Shown here piece after piece: positions 54,799-63,581 of a stretch of 64,000 nucleotides of DNA; position 1 is the first letter of the stretch; each line of letters starts with the position of its first letter. The notes beneath the pieces are model-generated. The model did no database searches, was not told where the DNA came from, and worked only from the letters and a program-made list of their open reading frames with translations. The stretch is from Actinomycetota bacterium. GTDB taxonomy: Bacteria > Actinomycetota > Actinomycetes > Actinomycetales > Dermatophilaceae. Location: assembly GCA_020161845.1 (NCBI GenBank), contig JAIUNK010000017.1, positions 1 to 64,000 on the forward strand, read 5' to 3'. Both the position numbers and the translations under genes were made by a program.

Positions 54799-55941
54799 TC
54801 ACTCGGCTCGCTGGGCTCCCGGGTGGCTGCCGACCAGCTGGACCGCTCCCCCGTCGACACCTTTGGCGCCGCGGGTCACCTCGTGCCCGGGGTCCGGGCG
54901 GTACGCCGACTCCTCCAGCACCTCACCGAGCACCCAGGCACCCAAGCCCAGCGCGTCCAACTCGGCCAGGGCCCGCTCGACGCAGTCGCGGTCGACCAGC
55001 ACGACGAACCCGACCCCCTGGTTGAGGGTGCGCTCGATGTCGTGCTGCGGGACCCGACCGAGCCGCTGCACGACCTGGAACACCGGCGGCGGGGTCCAGG
55101 TGGCCCGGTCGATCCGCGCGATCAGGCCCGGCGGCAGCACCCTGGCCAGGTTCGCCACGAGACCCCCACCGGTGACATGGGACATCGCGTGGACGTCGAC
55201 CCCATCCGCCCGGATCAGGGACAGCAGCGGTGCCGCATAGACCTGGGTCGGAGTGAGCAACTCCTCGCCCAGCGGCCGGCCGAACTCCGCCACGTGCCGG
55301 TCATAGCCCCACCCCGCGTCGGCCACCACCCGACGTACCAGCGAGAACCCGTTGCTGTGCAGCCCCGAACTCGCGACGCCGAGGACCACGTCGCCGGCGC
55401 GGACGCGCTGTGGGCCGAGGATCGCGTCGTGCTCGACGACCCCCGTGACCGCCCCCGCCACGTCGTACTCCTCCGCGCCCAGCAGCCCGGGGTGCTCCGC
55501 GGTCTCCCCGCCGACGAGGGCGCAGCCGGCGGTCGCGCAGGCCGCGGCGATGCCGCCGACGATCGCCGCGATCCGCTCCGGGACGACCTTGCCGCACGCG
55601 ATGTAGTCGGTCATGAACAGCGGCTCGGCCCCGCACACGACGATGTCGTCGACCACCATCCCGACCAGGTCGAACCCGATGGTGTCGTGCTTGTCCAGCG
55701 CCTGGGCGATGGCGACCTTCGTGCCGACCCCGTCCGTCGACGTGGCCAGGACCGGACGGCGCATCCCGGCCAGGGCACTCGCGTCGAACAGCCCGGCGAA
55801 CCCGCCAAGTCCGCCGAGGACCTCCGGACGCTGGGCCCGGGCGACGTGCTCCTTCATCAGCGCGACGGCCTTGTCACCGGCCTCGACGTCGACGCCGGCG
55901 CTCGCGTAGGTGGTGGGCGATCCGCCCGGGGCGGCGCTCAC
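54799..55941 (-). CDS. purM: Phosphoribosylformylglycinamidine cyclo-ligase
   Basis: 380 residues. Motifs: STDGVGTKVAIAQALDKHD, GFDLVGMVVDDIVVCGAEPL, VGGETAEHPG and SSGLHSNGFSLVR. It closes the imidazole ring of AIR in purine synthesis. GTG 55941 overlaps the purF stop (GTGA), so purF-purM are coupled. Confidence 0.96.
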   Translation of the reverse strand: MSAAPGGSPTTYASAGVDVEAGDKAVALMKEHVARAQRPEVLGGLGGFAGLFDASALAGMRRPVLATSTDGVGTKVAIAQALDKHDTIGFDLVGMVVDDIVVCGAEPLFMTDYIACGKVVPERIAAIVGGIAAACATAGCALVGGETAEHPGLLGAEEYDVAGAVTGVVEHDAILGPQRVRAGDVVLGVASSGLHSNGFSLVRRVVADAGWGYDRHVAEFGRPLGEELLTPTQVYAAPLLSLIRADGVDVHAMSHVTGGGLVANLARVLPPGLIARIDRATWTPPPVFQVVQRLGRVPQHDIERTLNQGVGFVVLVDRDCVERALAELDALGLGAWVLGEVLEESAYRPDPGHEVTRGAKGVDGGAVQLVGSHPGAQRAE

Positions 55942-57599
55942 AACACGCCCCCGGCGGGGACGACCGGGCGGGCGGGCGGGGTTGCGGAGGCGTCCGGATT
56001 GCCGGGCAGGAAACCGTGCTCGACGGGATCGGCGGGATCGGCGGGATCGGCGGGATCGGCGGGAATCGGTACGCCGGAGGGGGTGGCGGCCACGGCGTTC
56101 TCCAGAATCTCCTTGCCCAGCTGCGATTCGTCCAGGTCCATCGGGTATTCGCCGGTGAAGCAGGCCAGGCACAGCTCGCTGCTGTCCTGACGGGTGGCGG
56201 CGACCATGCCCGCCTCGCTGATGTAGCCCAGGCTGTCCGCGCCGATGCTGCGGCAGATGCCGTCGATGTCGACGCCGTTGGCGATCAGTTCCGCCCGGGA
56301 GGCGAAGTCGATGCCGAAGAAGCACGGCCAGCGCACCGGCGGGGAGGAGATCCGCACGTGCACCTCGACCGCGCCGGCCTCCCGCAACATGCGCACGAGC
56401 GCCCGCTGGGTGTTGCCGCGCACGATCGAGTCGTCGACGACGATCAGGCGTTTGCCGTGGATGACCTCGCGCAGCGGGTTGAGCTTCAACCGGATCCCGA
56501 GCTGCCGGATCGTGGTGCTCGGGGCGATGAAGGTGCGCCCGACGTAGGCGTTCTTCACCAGGCCGTGGCCGAACGGGATGCCGGAGGCCTCGGCGTAACC
56601 GATCGCGGCCGGCACTCCCGACTCCGGGGTGGGCATCACCATGTCGGCGGGCACGGGATGTTCCCGAGCCAGGGTTCGGCCCATCTCGACGCGGGCGGCG
56701 TAGATGCCGCGGTCCCGGATCGCCGTGTCCGGGCGGGCCAGGTAGACGTATTCGAACACGCAGCCCCGCGGCTTGGGCTCGGCGAACCGGCGGCTGCGCA
56801 GGCCGTCGGCGCCGATCGCGACGAGTTCGCCCGGCTGGATCTCGCGGACGAAGCTCGCGCCCACGATGTCGAGTGCGGCGGTCTCGCTGGCCACGACCCA
56901 GCCGCGGTCCAGGCGGCCGAGCACGAGCGGGCGGAAGCCGTGCGGGTCGCGCGCGGCATACAGGGTCTGCTCGTCCATCCAGACGAAGCAGAACGCGCCC
57001 TCGACCTTGGGCAGGACGGCGGCCGCGCGGTCCTCCAGGCAGGGCGCCGGGTGGTCCGCCATGAGGGCCGTGACGATGGCGGTGTCGGAGGTGGCACCGC
57101 GCCGAATCTCGGTGTGGCCGTGCGCGCCCCGTTCACTGGCCTCCAGCTCGGCGCGCAATTCGGCGGAGTTGACCAGGTTGCCGTTGTGGGCCAGCGCGAT
57201 GGTGCCGAGATCACTGTCCGAGAGAGTCGGCTGGGCGTTCTCCCAGGTTGAGGATCCGGTTGTGGAGTAGCGCGCGTGGCCGATCGCGAGATGGCCGACC
57301 AGCGGGCTCAGCGCCCGCTCGTCGAAGACCTGGCTGACCAGGCCCATGTCCTTGTAGACGAGCACCCGGTGGCCGTCGCTGGCGGCGATCCCCGCCGACT
57401 CCTGCCCGCGGTGCTGCAGCGCGTAGAGGCCGTAGTAGGTGAGCTTGGCGACCTCCTCGCCCGGGGCGTAGACACCGAAGACGCCGCAGGCGTCCTGGGG
57501 GCCCTTCTCACCGGGCAGAAGAGCGTGGCTCAGTTGTCCGTCACCACCTGGCACGTGGTCAGTCTCGCATACGCCATGGTCGGGCTGGAGCGCGGTCAC
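55938..57599 (-). CDS. purF: Amidophosphoribosyltransferase
   Basis: 553 residues. The Ntn-type catalytic Cys is in PQDACGVFGVYAPGEEV near residue 38, after a short propeptide. The PRPP loop is RLIVVDDSIVRGNTQRAL, and Fe-S cysteines are likely near MVAATRQDSSELCLACFTGEYP-type sequence at the C-terminal end. It makes phosphoribosylamine, the first purine step. The C-terminal tail contains ADPADPADPADP, from four 9-bp repeats (56025-56060). The GTG start at 57599 is approximate. Confidence 0.95.
   Translation of the reverse strand: MTALQPDHGVCETDHVPGGDGQLSHALLPGEKGPQDACGVFGVYAPGEEVAKLTYYGLYALQHRGQESAGIAASDGHRVLVYKDMGLVSQVFDERALSPLVGHLAIGHARYSTTGSSTWENAQPTLSDSDLGTIALAHNGNLVNSAELRAELEASERGAHGHTEIRRGATSDTAIVTALMADHPAPCLEDRAAAVLPKVEGAFCFVWMDEQTLYAARDPHGFRPLVLGRLDRGWVVASETAALDIVGASFVREIQPGELVAIGADGLRSRRFAEPKPRGCVFEYVYLARPDTAIRDRGIYAARVEMGRTLAREHPVPADMVMPTPESGVPAAIGYAEASGIPFGHGLVKNAYVGRTFIAPSTTIRQLGIRLKLNPLREVIHGKRLIVVDDSIVRGNTQRALVRMLREAGAVEVHVRISSPPVRWPCFFGIDFASRAELIANGVDIDGICRSIGADSLGYISEAGMVAATRQDSSELCLACFTGEYPMDLDESQLGKEILENAVAATPSGVPIPADPADPADPADPVEHGFLPGNPDASATPPARPVVPAGGVL
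56025..56060. repeat. Four 9-bp in-frame repeats in the purF tail
   Basis: GGGATCGGC occurs four times in tandem, coding for Ala-Asp-Pro triplets on the minus strand. Copy number could vary without breaking the frame. Confidence 0.85.
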
Positions 57600-57635
57600 G
57601 CACCGGTCGGTCGAACGGCGGCCGGGACGCGGGGC

Positions 57636-58055
57636 TCACCGCTTGGCGAGGAACCGGTCCACGGCGACGACGACCGTGGCGGCCACCGCGATCCCCGCGA
57701 GGGCCCCGAGGACCAGGAAGTAGGCCAGGGTGACGCCCGGGGAGTACGCCGCGGTGCAGCGTTCGACCACCGATCCCAGGCCGCCCTGACCCGGCTCCCG
57801 GGGCGCGCAGCCGTCGGGGCCGAGATAGTCCAGCACGAACCCGACGATCATCCCCAGCAGCGCACCGGTCCCCAGGAACGCCCAGATGTTCGGGGCCCGC
57901 CGGATGCGGTAGCGATACACCGACCCTGCGGCGGGGACTGCAGGGTCTGCGGGGACTGCCGGGTCTGCGGGGTCTGCAGGGACTGCGGCGCCTGCGGGCC
58001 GCTGCGGGGGCGCGCCCGCCGCGGCGGTGGGGCTGGTGTCGTCGGCCACGGTCAC
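57636..58055 (-). CDS. Membrane protein with two membrane segments, unknown
   Basis: 139 residues, GTG start. An Ala/Pro/Asp repeat (ADPADPAVPADPAV) near the N-terminus precedes YRIRRAPNIWAFLGTGALLG and a second segment near 105-130. It resembles small membrane proteins found after purF in actinobacteria. The repeat is made of 9-bp DNA units (57931-57990), like the purF tail nearby. Confidence 0.75.
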   Translation of the reverse strand: MTVADDTSPTAAAGAPPQRPAGAAVPADPADPAVPADPAVPAAGSVYRYRIRRAPNIWAFLGTGALLGMIVGFVLDYLGPDGCAPREPGQGGLGSVVERCTAAYSPGVTLAYFLVLGALAGIAVAATVVVAVDRFLAKR

Positions 58056-58113
58056 CAGCCTAATGCGGGGGTGCGGCCCACGTTCGCCACGAGGGTTGGT
58101 GCCGCACCCCCGG

Positions 58114-58992
58114 TCAGGTCTGCACCCGCGGCAGAACCTCCGCCGCCACGCGCTCCAGGACCGCGAGCGTGCCGGCGTACGGTCCCTCGGGGCGCGGCCA
58201 ATGCGTCACGACGTCGGTGAAACCCAGCTCCGTCGCCATCCCGACCGCGTCTTCGAAAGCACCTACGGACTCCAGCGCGAACTGCGGCCCCGCGTCGAGC
58301 GAGAGGTAGCTGGTGAAGCCCTCCGCACGGGTCCGGCCGTGGGCGCCCAGCACGTCGTCGAGGCGCACGGTGAGCTCGCGCACCCCCGCCCACCAGGCCC
58401 CGGCATCGTCGCCACCCGACCCGGTGGTGATCCAGCCCTGACCGTGCCGGGCCGCCACGGCCATCGCGCGCGGTCCGTTCGCGGCGATCAGGAACGGCAG
58501 CCGGGGACGCTGCACACAGCCGGGCAGCGTGCGGACGTCATCCGCCGAGAACCAGCGGCCCTGCCCGCTCACGTGGTCCTGCATCAGCAGCGCGTCGAGC
58601 AGAGCGACGAACTCCTCCAGGCGGTCGACCTTCTCGCGCGGGCTGAGGGCGGGGGTGCCGCAGATCGTGGAATCCAGGCTGCCGCCCGAGCCGACGCCGA
58701 GCAGGAACCGGCCACCGCTGATGTCGTCGAGCGCGAGCAGGTCGCGCATGAACGGCACCGGGTGCCGGTAGTTCGGACTCGACACGAAGGTGCCGAGCCG
58801 GATCGACTCGGTCACCGTGGCGGCCGCGGCGAGGGTGGGCGTGGTGCCATACCAGGGCGCATCCGGCAGGCCCGACCAGACGATGTGGTCGTAGGTCCAG
58901 GCGTGCGCGAAGCCCAACTCCTCGGCGCGGCGCCACAATCCGGCGGCGGTGGACCAGGGGTGTTCGGGCAGGATCACGATGCCGACGCGCAT
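58114..58992 (-). CDS. LLM-class F420-dependent oxidoreductase
   Basis: 292 residues with the luciferase-like TIM-barrel pattern: MRVGIVILPEHPWSTAAGL, LGFAHAWTYDHIVWSG, DDISGGRFLLGVGSGGS and FLIAANGPRAMAVAARHGQG. Likely uses F420 or FMN; the substrate is unknown. ATG 58992. Confidence 0.85.
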   Translation of the reverse strand: MRVGIVILPEHPWSTAAGLWRRAEELGFAHAWTYDHIVWSGLPDAPWYGTTPTLAAAATVTESIRLGTFVSSPNYRHPVPFMRDLLALDDISGGRFLLGVGSGGSLDSTICGTPALSPREKVDRLEEFVALLDALLMQDHVSGQGRWFSADDVRTLPGCVQRPRLPFLIAANGPRAMAVAARHGQGWITTGSGGDDAGAWWAGVRELTVRLDDVLGAHGRTRAEGFTSYLSLDAGPQFALESVGAFEDAVGMATELGFTDVVTHWPRPEGPYAGTLAVLERVAAEVLPRVQT

Positions 58993-59080
58993 GGTCGCCA
59001 GCCTAAGCCGCCGAGCGCGGGCCGGGCCGGGCTGCGCGGACTGACGGGGCCGGGCGGAGGCGGGCGGAGGCGGGCGGCGG

Positions 59081-59473
59081 TCAGCCGGGCTCTGCCCCGC
59101 GAAGCAGGGGCAGGTACGCCGAGAGGTCCGCGCGCTGGCCACTGGCGCGCATCCGGCCCGTTTCGAGGGCCGCCGCCCACGTCGTACGGCCCGTCGCCAA
59201 CGCCAGCCAGGTCGGCGCGTCGACCTCGACCACGTTCGGCGGGGTGCCCCGGGTGTGGCGCGGACCGGGGAGGCACTGCACGGCCCCGTACGGCGGGACG
59301 CGCACCTCGACGCTGCGCCCGGGCGCTCGGGCCCCGAGTTCTTCCAGCGTGTAGCGGACGGCGGTGGCGAGCGCGGCCCGGTCGATACCGGGTCCCGACT
59401 GCTCCAGGTCCGTCAGCCACGCCCGGACGGCGGTCGATCCGGCCGTGGGGTCGATCCGTCGACGAGGGGGCAT
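59081..59473 (-). CDS. Sterol carrier family protein
   Basis: 130 residues. MPPRRRIDPTAGSTAVRAWL and the C-terminal APTWLALATGRTTWAAALE match the actinobacterial sterol-carrier-family proteins found near purF/purM. The SCP2-like fold binds lipids; the actual role is unknown. TAGTAT sits just upstream of ATG 59473, so the mRNA may be nearly leaderless. Confidence 0.8.
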   Translation of the reverse strand: MPPRRRIDPTAGSTAVRAWLTDLEQSGPGIDRAALATAVRYTLEELGARAPGRSVEVRVPPYGAVQCLPGPRHTRGTPPNVVEVDAPTWLALATGRTTWAAALETGRMRASGQRADLSAYLPLLRGAEPG

Positions 59474-59699
59474 GGTTGATATACTAAGCGCGAACGGCGG
59501 TCTGTCTCCGCGACGTCCGGACGTCCCCATCAGGGGAAGAGACGCACGTCACGTCGGGGTGAACGGACGTGATCTTCGCCCCACTGCGTGGCGATTCCGA
59601 AACCTCGGGGTCGTTTCGCCGATCGTATCGACGACAACACCAAGCACCGTCCGGCCGCCGCACCCGGCGACCAGGCGCCGATCTGACCCGGAGAACCCG

Positions 59700-59879
59700 A
59701 TGACCCAGCTGACCACTCCTCCCGCGGCGCCGCGCGTCATCCCCGCGCGGCTGCGCGTGGTCACCCACGAGCGGCCGCTGCACCTGCGTTCGCTGTCGCA
59801 CCCGTTGTCTCGCGCCGAGGCCGAGGCCATGTTCGCCCGGCACCAGCTGGCCGAGGCCTTCGCCATCCAGTGCGCCTGA
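59700..59879 (+). CDS. Small protein, unknown
   Basis: 59 residues from ATG 59700 (GGAG 6 bp upstream). PARLRVVTHERPLHLRSLSH and AEAMFARHQLAEAFAIQCA suggest a compact helical basic protein. No family recognised. The stretch before it (59474-59699) looks like promoter DNA. Confidence 0.55.
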   Translation: MTQLTTPPAAPRVIPARLRVVTHERPLHLRSLSHPLSRAEAEAMFARHQLAEAFAIQCA

Positions 59880-59947
59880 GCGCGCGGCCTGCCGCCTGAC
59901 GGCCACCTGCCCGCGACGTACCGGCAGGCCGGTGGGAAGATGCCGCC

Positions 59948-60994
59948 ATGAAGGCGACCATCCTGCACGCACCCCGAGACATCCGCCTCGACGAGGTGAC
60001 CGACCCGACGATCCTGGCCCCGACCGACGCCATCGTGCGCGTCGTCGCCGCCTGCGTGTGCGGCTCGGACCTGTGGAACTACCGGGGCATCAACGACGTG
60101 ACCGGGCCGACCGCGATCGGCCACGAGCTCGTCGGTGTCGTCGAGGCGGTCGGCCCGGACGTCCGCAGCCTGCGCGCCGGTGACTTCGTCATCAGCCCCT
60201 TCACCATCAGCGACAACACCTGCCCGCACTGCCGGGTCGGCATGCAGACCGCGTGCGACAACCTCGCCTACTTCGGCACCGCCGACCGCCAGGGGCGGCC
60301 GTTCGGGGCGGCGCAGGCCGAATACGTGCGCATCCCGCTCGCCGACGGCACCTTGGTGGCGCTGCGCGACCAGCCCGACGAGGCGATGATCCCGAGCCTG
60401 CTTGCCCTGGCCGACGTCATGGGCACCGGCTGGCACGCCGCGGTCTCGGCGAACGTCCGCGAGGGTGACACGGTCGCCGTCGTCGGGGACGGTGCCGTCG
60501 GGCTGCTGGGGATCCTCGCGGCGGCCCGGATGGGTGCGGAGCGGATCATCGCGATGTCCCGGCACGCCGACCGTCAGGCGCTGGCCCGCCGATTCGGCGC
60601 GACCGACGTGGTGGCCGAGCGCGGCGCGGACGGGGCGGCGCGGGTCCATGACCTCACGGACGGGATCGGGGCGGATGCGGTGCTGGAGTGCGTCGGCACC
60701 GGCGACTCCATCGACCAGGCCTTCGCCTGCGCGCGGCCCGGGGCGATGGTGGGCTTCGTCGGCGTCCCGCACGGCGTGCAGCCGCCCGTGGAGCGGATGT
60801 TCCGCAAGAACATCGGGCTGGCCGGCGGGATGGCGCCGGTGCGGCAATACCTGCCGCAGCTGCGCGATGAGGTGCTTGCTGGAGTTATCGAGCCGGGTCT
60901 GGTCTTCGACCTGACGTTGCCGCTGGCAGAGGTGGCGCAGGGGTACGCCGCGATGGACGAGCGCCGCGCGATCAAGTCGCTGCTGCGGCCCTGA
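59948..60994 (+). CDS. Zinc-dependent alcohol dehydrogenase family protein
   Basis: 348 residues of the MDR superfamily. Catalytic zinc ligands: Cys in VCGSDLWNY, the GHE of IGHELVG. The structural zinc loop is reduced to CPHCRVGMQTAC. The cofactor motif is VVGDGAVGLLGIL. NAD(P)-linked oxidation of an alcohol is likely; the substrate is unknown. 28 bp upstream of the BisC-type gene, probably one operon. Confidence 0.88.
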   Translation: MKATILHAPRDIRLDEVTDPTILAPTDAIVRVVAACVCGSDLWNYRGINDVTGPTAIGHELVGVVEAVGPDVRSLRAGDFVISPFTISDNTCPHCRVGMQTACDNLAYFGTADRQGRPFGAAQAEYVRIPLADGTLVALRDQPDEAMIPSLLALADVMGTGWHAAVSANVREGDTVAVVGDGAVGLLGILAAARMGAERIIAMSRHADRQALARRFGATDVVAERGADGAARVHDLTDGIGADAVLECVGTGDSIDQAFACARPGAMVGFVGVPHGVQPPVERMFRKNIGLAGGMAPVRQYLPQLRDEVLAGVIEPGLVFDLTLPLAEVAQGYAAMDERRAIKSLLRP

Positions 60995-61022
60995 CGGCCC
61001 GCCGACTCAGGAGGTGTCGCCG

Positions 61023-63497
61023 ATGACGACGTACCAGCAGGCGAGCCACTGGGGCACGTACGCCGTCCGTCCCGACCCCTCCGGCGCCGACATCGCCGAG
61101 GTTCTGCCGTGGTCCGGCGACCGGGACCCGGCGCCGCAACTGGCCAATCTGCCCGGGTCGATCACCCACCGCAGCCGGGTCACCGCTCCCGCCGTACGTC
61201 GTGGCTGGTGGGAGAACGGGCCCGGGCCGAGCCGGGACCGCGGCACCGGCCGGCCCCCCGGCGACCCGCGCGGGCCCGGGCCGGGCGACTACCTGTCCGT
61301 CGGCTGGGACGAGCTGCTCGATCGGCTCGCCGCCGAGCTGCGGCGGGTCGTCGACGAGCACGGCAACCAGGCGATCTTCGGGGGCAGCTACGGCTGGGGG
61401 TCGGCCGGTCGGTTCCACCACGCGCAGAGTCAGGTGCATCGCTTCCTCAACGGCCTGGGCGGCTACACGGCCAGCGTCAACACCTATTCGACGGGCGCGT
61501 TGGAGGTGTTCCTGCCGCGGGTGGCCTGCCCGGAGGTCATCGCCAGTCAGCGGTCCACGCCGTGGGCCGAGATCGTCGAGCACACCCAGGTCTGGCTGGC
61601 CCTGGGCGGCGTGCCGGCCAAGAACACCGCGATCAATCACGGCGGCACCGGCGATCATCCGACGCGGTCCGCCCTGTCGGCGTACCTGGCCCGCGGCGGC
61701 CACCTGATCGGCGTCACCCCGCTGCGCGACGACCTGCACGACCTGCCCGACCTGCCCGACCTGCCCGACCTGACCAGCCACGCCGGGGCCCGCTGGTTGC
61801 CGATCCGGCCCGGGTCCGACACCGCGCTGCTGCTGGCGCTGTGCCACACCCTGCTGGTCCGGGGGCTGGCCGACGAGGCGTTCCTGGCGACCCACACGGT
61901 GGGCCGCGACGAGCTGGCCGCCTATCTGACCGGCGAGCGCGACGGCATCGTCAAGGATGCCCGCTGGGCCGCCCCGATCTGCGAGCTGCCCGCGGGCGCG
62001 ATCGAGGACCTCGCGCTGGAGCTGGCCGGGCAGCGCTCGCTGGTCACCGCGACCTGGTCGCTGCAGCGCCAGCACCACGGCGAGATGGCGATCTGGGCGG
62101 TCGTCGCCCTGGGGGCGCTGCTGGGCCAGGTGGGGCTGCCCGGCGGCGGGTTCGGGTTCGGCTACGGCTCGATGAACTCCCCGGGGCTACCCGCCGTACC
62201 CTTCCGGCTGCCGACGCTGCCGCAGGGCAGCAACCCGGTGCGCCCGCGGATCCCGGTGGCGGCCATCGCGGACCTGTTGCTGCACCCGGGGGCGACCGTC
62301 CCGTACGACGGCGGCGCGGTCACCTTCCCGGACATCCGACTGGTGTATTGGGCCGGCGGCAATCCGTTCCATCACCACCAGGATCTGAACCGGCTGCGGC
62401 GGGCCATGGCCCGGCCGGACACGATCGTGGTGCACGACCCCTACTGGACGCCGATGGCCCGGCACGCCGACATCGTGATCCCCTCCACGACCGCCGCGGA
62501 GCGCGACGACCTGACCGGGAGCCGCAACGGCGCTCTACTGGTGGCGATGCACGCGGCCGTGCCCCGGCACGCACAGTCCCGCGACGACTACGACACCTTC
62601 GCGGCGCTAGCGGAGCGGCTGGGCTTCGCCGCCGAGTTCACGGCCGGCCGCACGAGCGAGCAGTGGCTGCGGCACCTCTACGAGGAGTGGCGCGCGGACC
62701 TCGCGGCGGGGCGGATCGTGCCGGCGGGGGCGCTGCCGGACCCCGAGTGGCCGGCCTCGCTGCCGACGTACGAGCAGTTCCGCGATCGCGGCGTGCTGAA
62801 GCTGCCGACGGCCGCCGGGCAGCGCCTGCTCGCGGACTTTCGCGCGGACCCCACGGCGCATCGGCTCGGCACGCCCAGCGGGCGCATCGAACTGGCCTCC
62901 CCGACGATCGCCGCGCTCGGGCTGCCGGACTGCCCGGGCGTCCCCACGTGGCTCGAACCCGCGGAATGGGCTGCGGCGCAGCGGTATCCGCTGCATCTGA
63001 TCGCGAACCAGCCGAAGACCCGGCTGCACAGCCAGCTGGACCACGGCGGGGCGAGCCAGGCCAGCAAGGTCGCCGGTCGGGAGCCGATCCGGCTGCACCC
63101 CGCGGACGCGGCGGCGCGGGGCATCGGTGCCGGGGATCTGGTGCGGGTGTTCAACGACCGGGGGCACGTTCTGGCCGGGGCCGTGCTCGACGACGGGCTG
63201 CGGCACGGGGTGGTGCAGCTGTCGACGGGGGCCTGGTACGACCCCGCCGACCCCGGTCCGGTGCCGCTGGCCGGCGACGGCGACGGCGCCGGCGATCCCG
63301 ACGCGCCTCGTGACGATCCGCTCGCCCCCGGCGCCCTCGACGTGCACGGCAACCCGAACGTGCTCACGGCGGACCGGCCCACCTCGGGCCTGGCCCGGGC
63401 CACGACGGGGCAGCTGGCGATGGTGCAGGTGGAGCGGTACGACGAGGGCCGGCACGGGGTGGCTCGCCCGGTCCGCGCGCACGATCCGGCGTGCTGA
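61023..63497 (+). CDS. bisC: Molybdopterin oxidoreductase, BisC/TMAO-DMSO reductase type
   Basis: 824 residues from ATG 61023 (AGGAGG at 8 bp). GGSYGWGSAGRFHHAQSQ holds the Ser ligand of Mo; there is no Cys cluster for Fe-S at the N-terminus and no Tat signal. This fits cytoplasmic biotin/methionine sulfoxide reductases using bis-MGD. HADIVIPSTTAAERDDLTGS and NDRGHVLAGAVL are family motifs. An odd DLPDLPDLPDL insertion near residue 240 comes from 9-bp repeats. Confidence 0.9.
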   Translation: MTTYQQASHWGTYAVRPDPSGADIAEVLPWSGDRDPAPQLANLPGSITHRSRVTAPAVRRGWWENGPGPSRDRGTGRPPGDPRGPGPGDYLSVGWDELLDRLAAELRRVVDEHGNQAIFGGSYGWGSAGRFHHAQSQVHRFLNGLGGYTASVNTYSTGALEVFLPRVACPEVIASQRSTPWAEIVEHTQVWLALGGVPAKNTAINHGGTGDHPTRSALSAYLARGGHLIGVTPLRDDLHDLPDLPDLPDLTSHAGARWLPIRPGSDTALLLALCHTLLVRGLADEAFLATHTVGRDELAAYLTGERDGIVKDARWAAPICELPAGAIEDLALELAGQRSLVTATWSLQRQHHGEMAIWAVVALGALLGQVGLPGGGFGFGYGSMNSPGLPAVPFRLPTLPQGSNPVRPRIPVAAIADLLLHPGATVPYDGGAVTFPDIRLVYWAGGNPFHHHQDLNRLRRAMARPDTIVVHDPYWTPMARHADIVIPSTTAAERDDLTGSRNGALLVAMHAAVPRHAQSRDDYDTFAALAERLGFAAEFTAGRTSEQWLRHLYEEWRADLAAGRIVPAGALPDPEWPASLPTYEQFRDRGVLKLPTAAGQRLLADFRADPTAHRLGTPSGRIELASPTIAALGLPDCPGVPTWLEPAEWAAAQRYPLHLIANQPKTRLHSQLDHGGASQASKVAGREPIRLHPADAAARGIGAGDLVRVFNDRGHVLAGAVLDDGLRHGVVQLSTGAWYDPADPGPVPLAGDGDGAGDPDAPRDDPLAPGALDVHGNPNVLTADRPTSGLARATTGQLAMVQVERYDEGRHGVARPVRAHDPAC
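61731..61775. repeat. 9-bp repeats inside bisC
   Basis: GACCTGCCC repeats three times (61740-61766), flanked by variant copies GACCTGCAC and GACCTGACC, coding Asp-Leu-Pro triplets. It lies in a loop and is likely tolerated. Confidence 0.8.
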
Positions 63498-63568
63498 CCC
63501 GCGGCCCGGCCCGCTGACCCGCGGCCCGGCCCGCTGACCCGCGGCCCGGCCCGCTGACCTGCGGCCCC
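63493..63568. repeat. 20-bp tandem repeats at the bisC 3' end
   Basis: Three full 20-bp units (starting 63493, 63513 and 63533) and a partial fourth, the first containing the bisC stop codon. Units are GC-rich with self-complementary CGGGCC/GGCCCG parts, so they could also stall or end transcription between two convergent genes. Confidence 0.85.
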
Positions 63569-63581
63569 GTCGGCTCCGACG

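Noticed and set aside
59549..60847. 432-codon minus-strand frame opposite the alcohol dehydrogenase
   Set aside because: It is the shadow of the MDR gene; residues are His/Arg-rich and unconserved.
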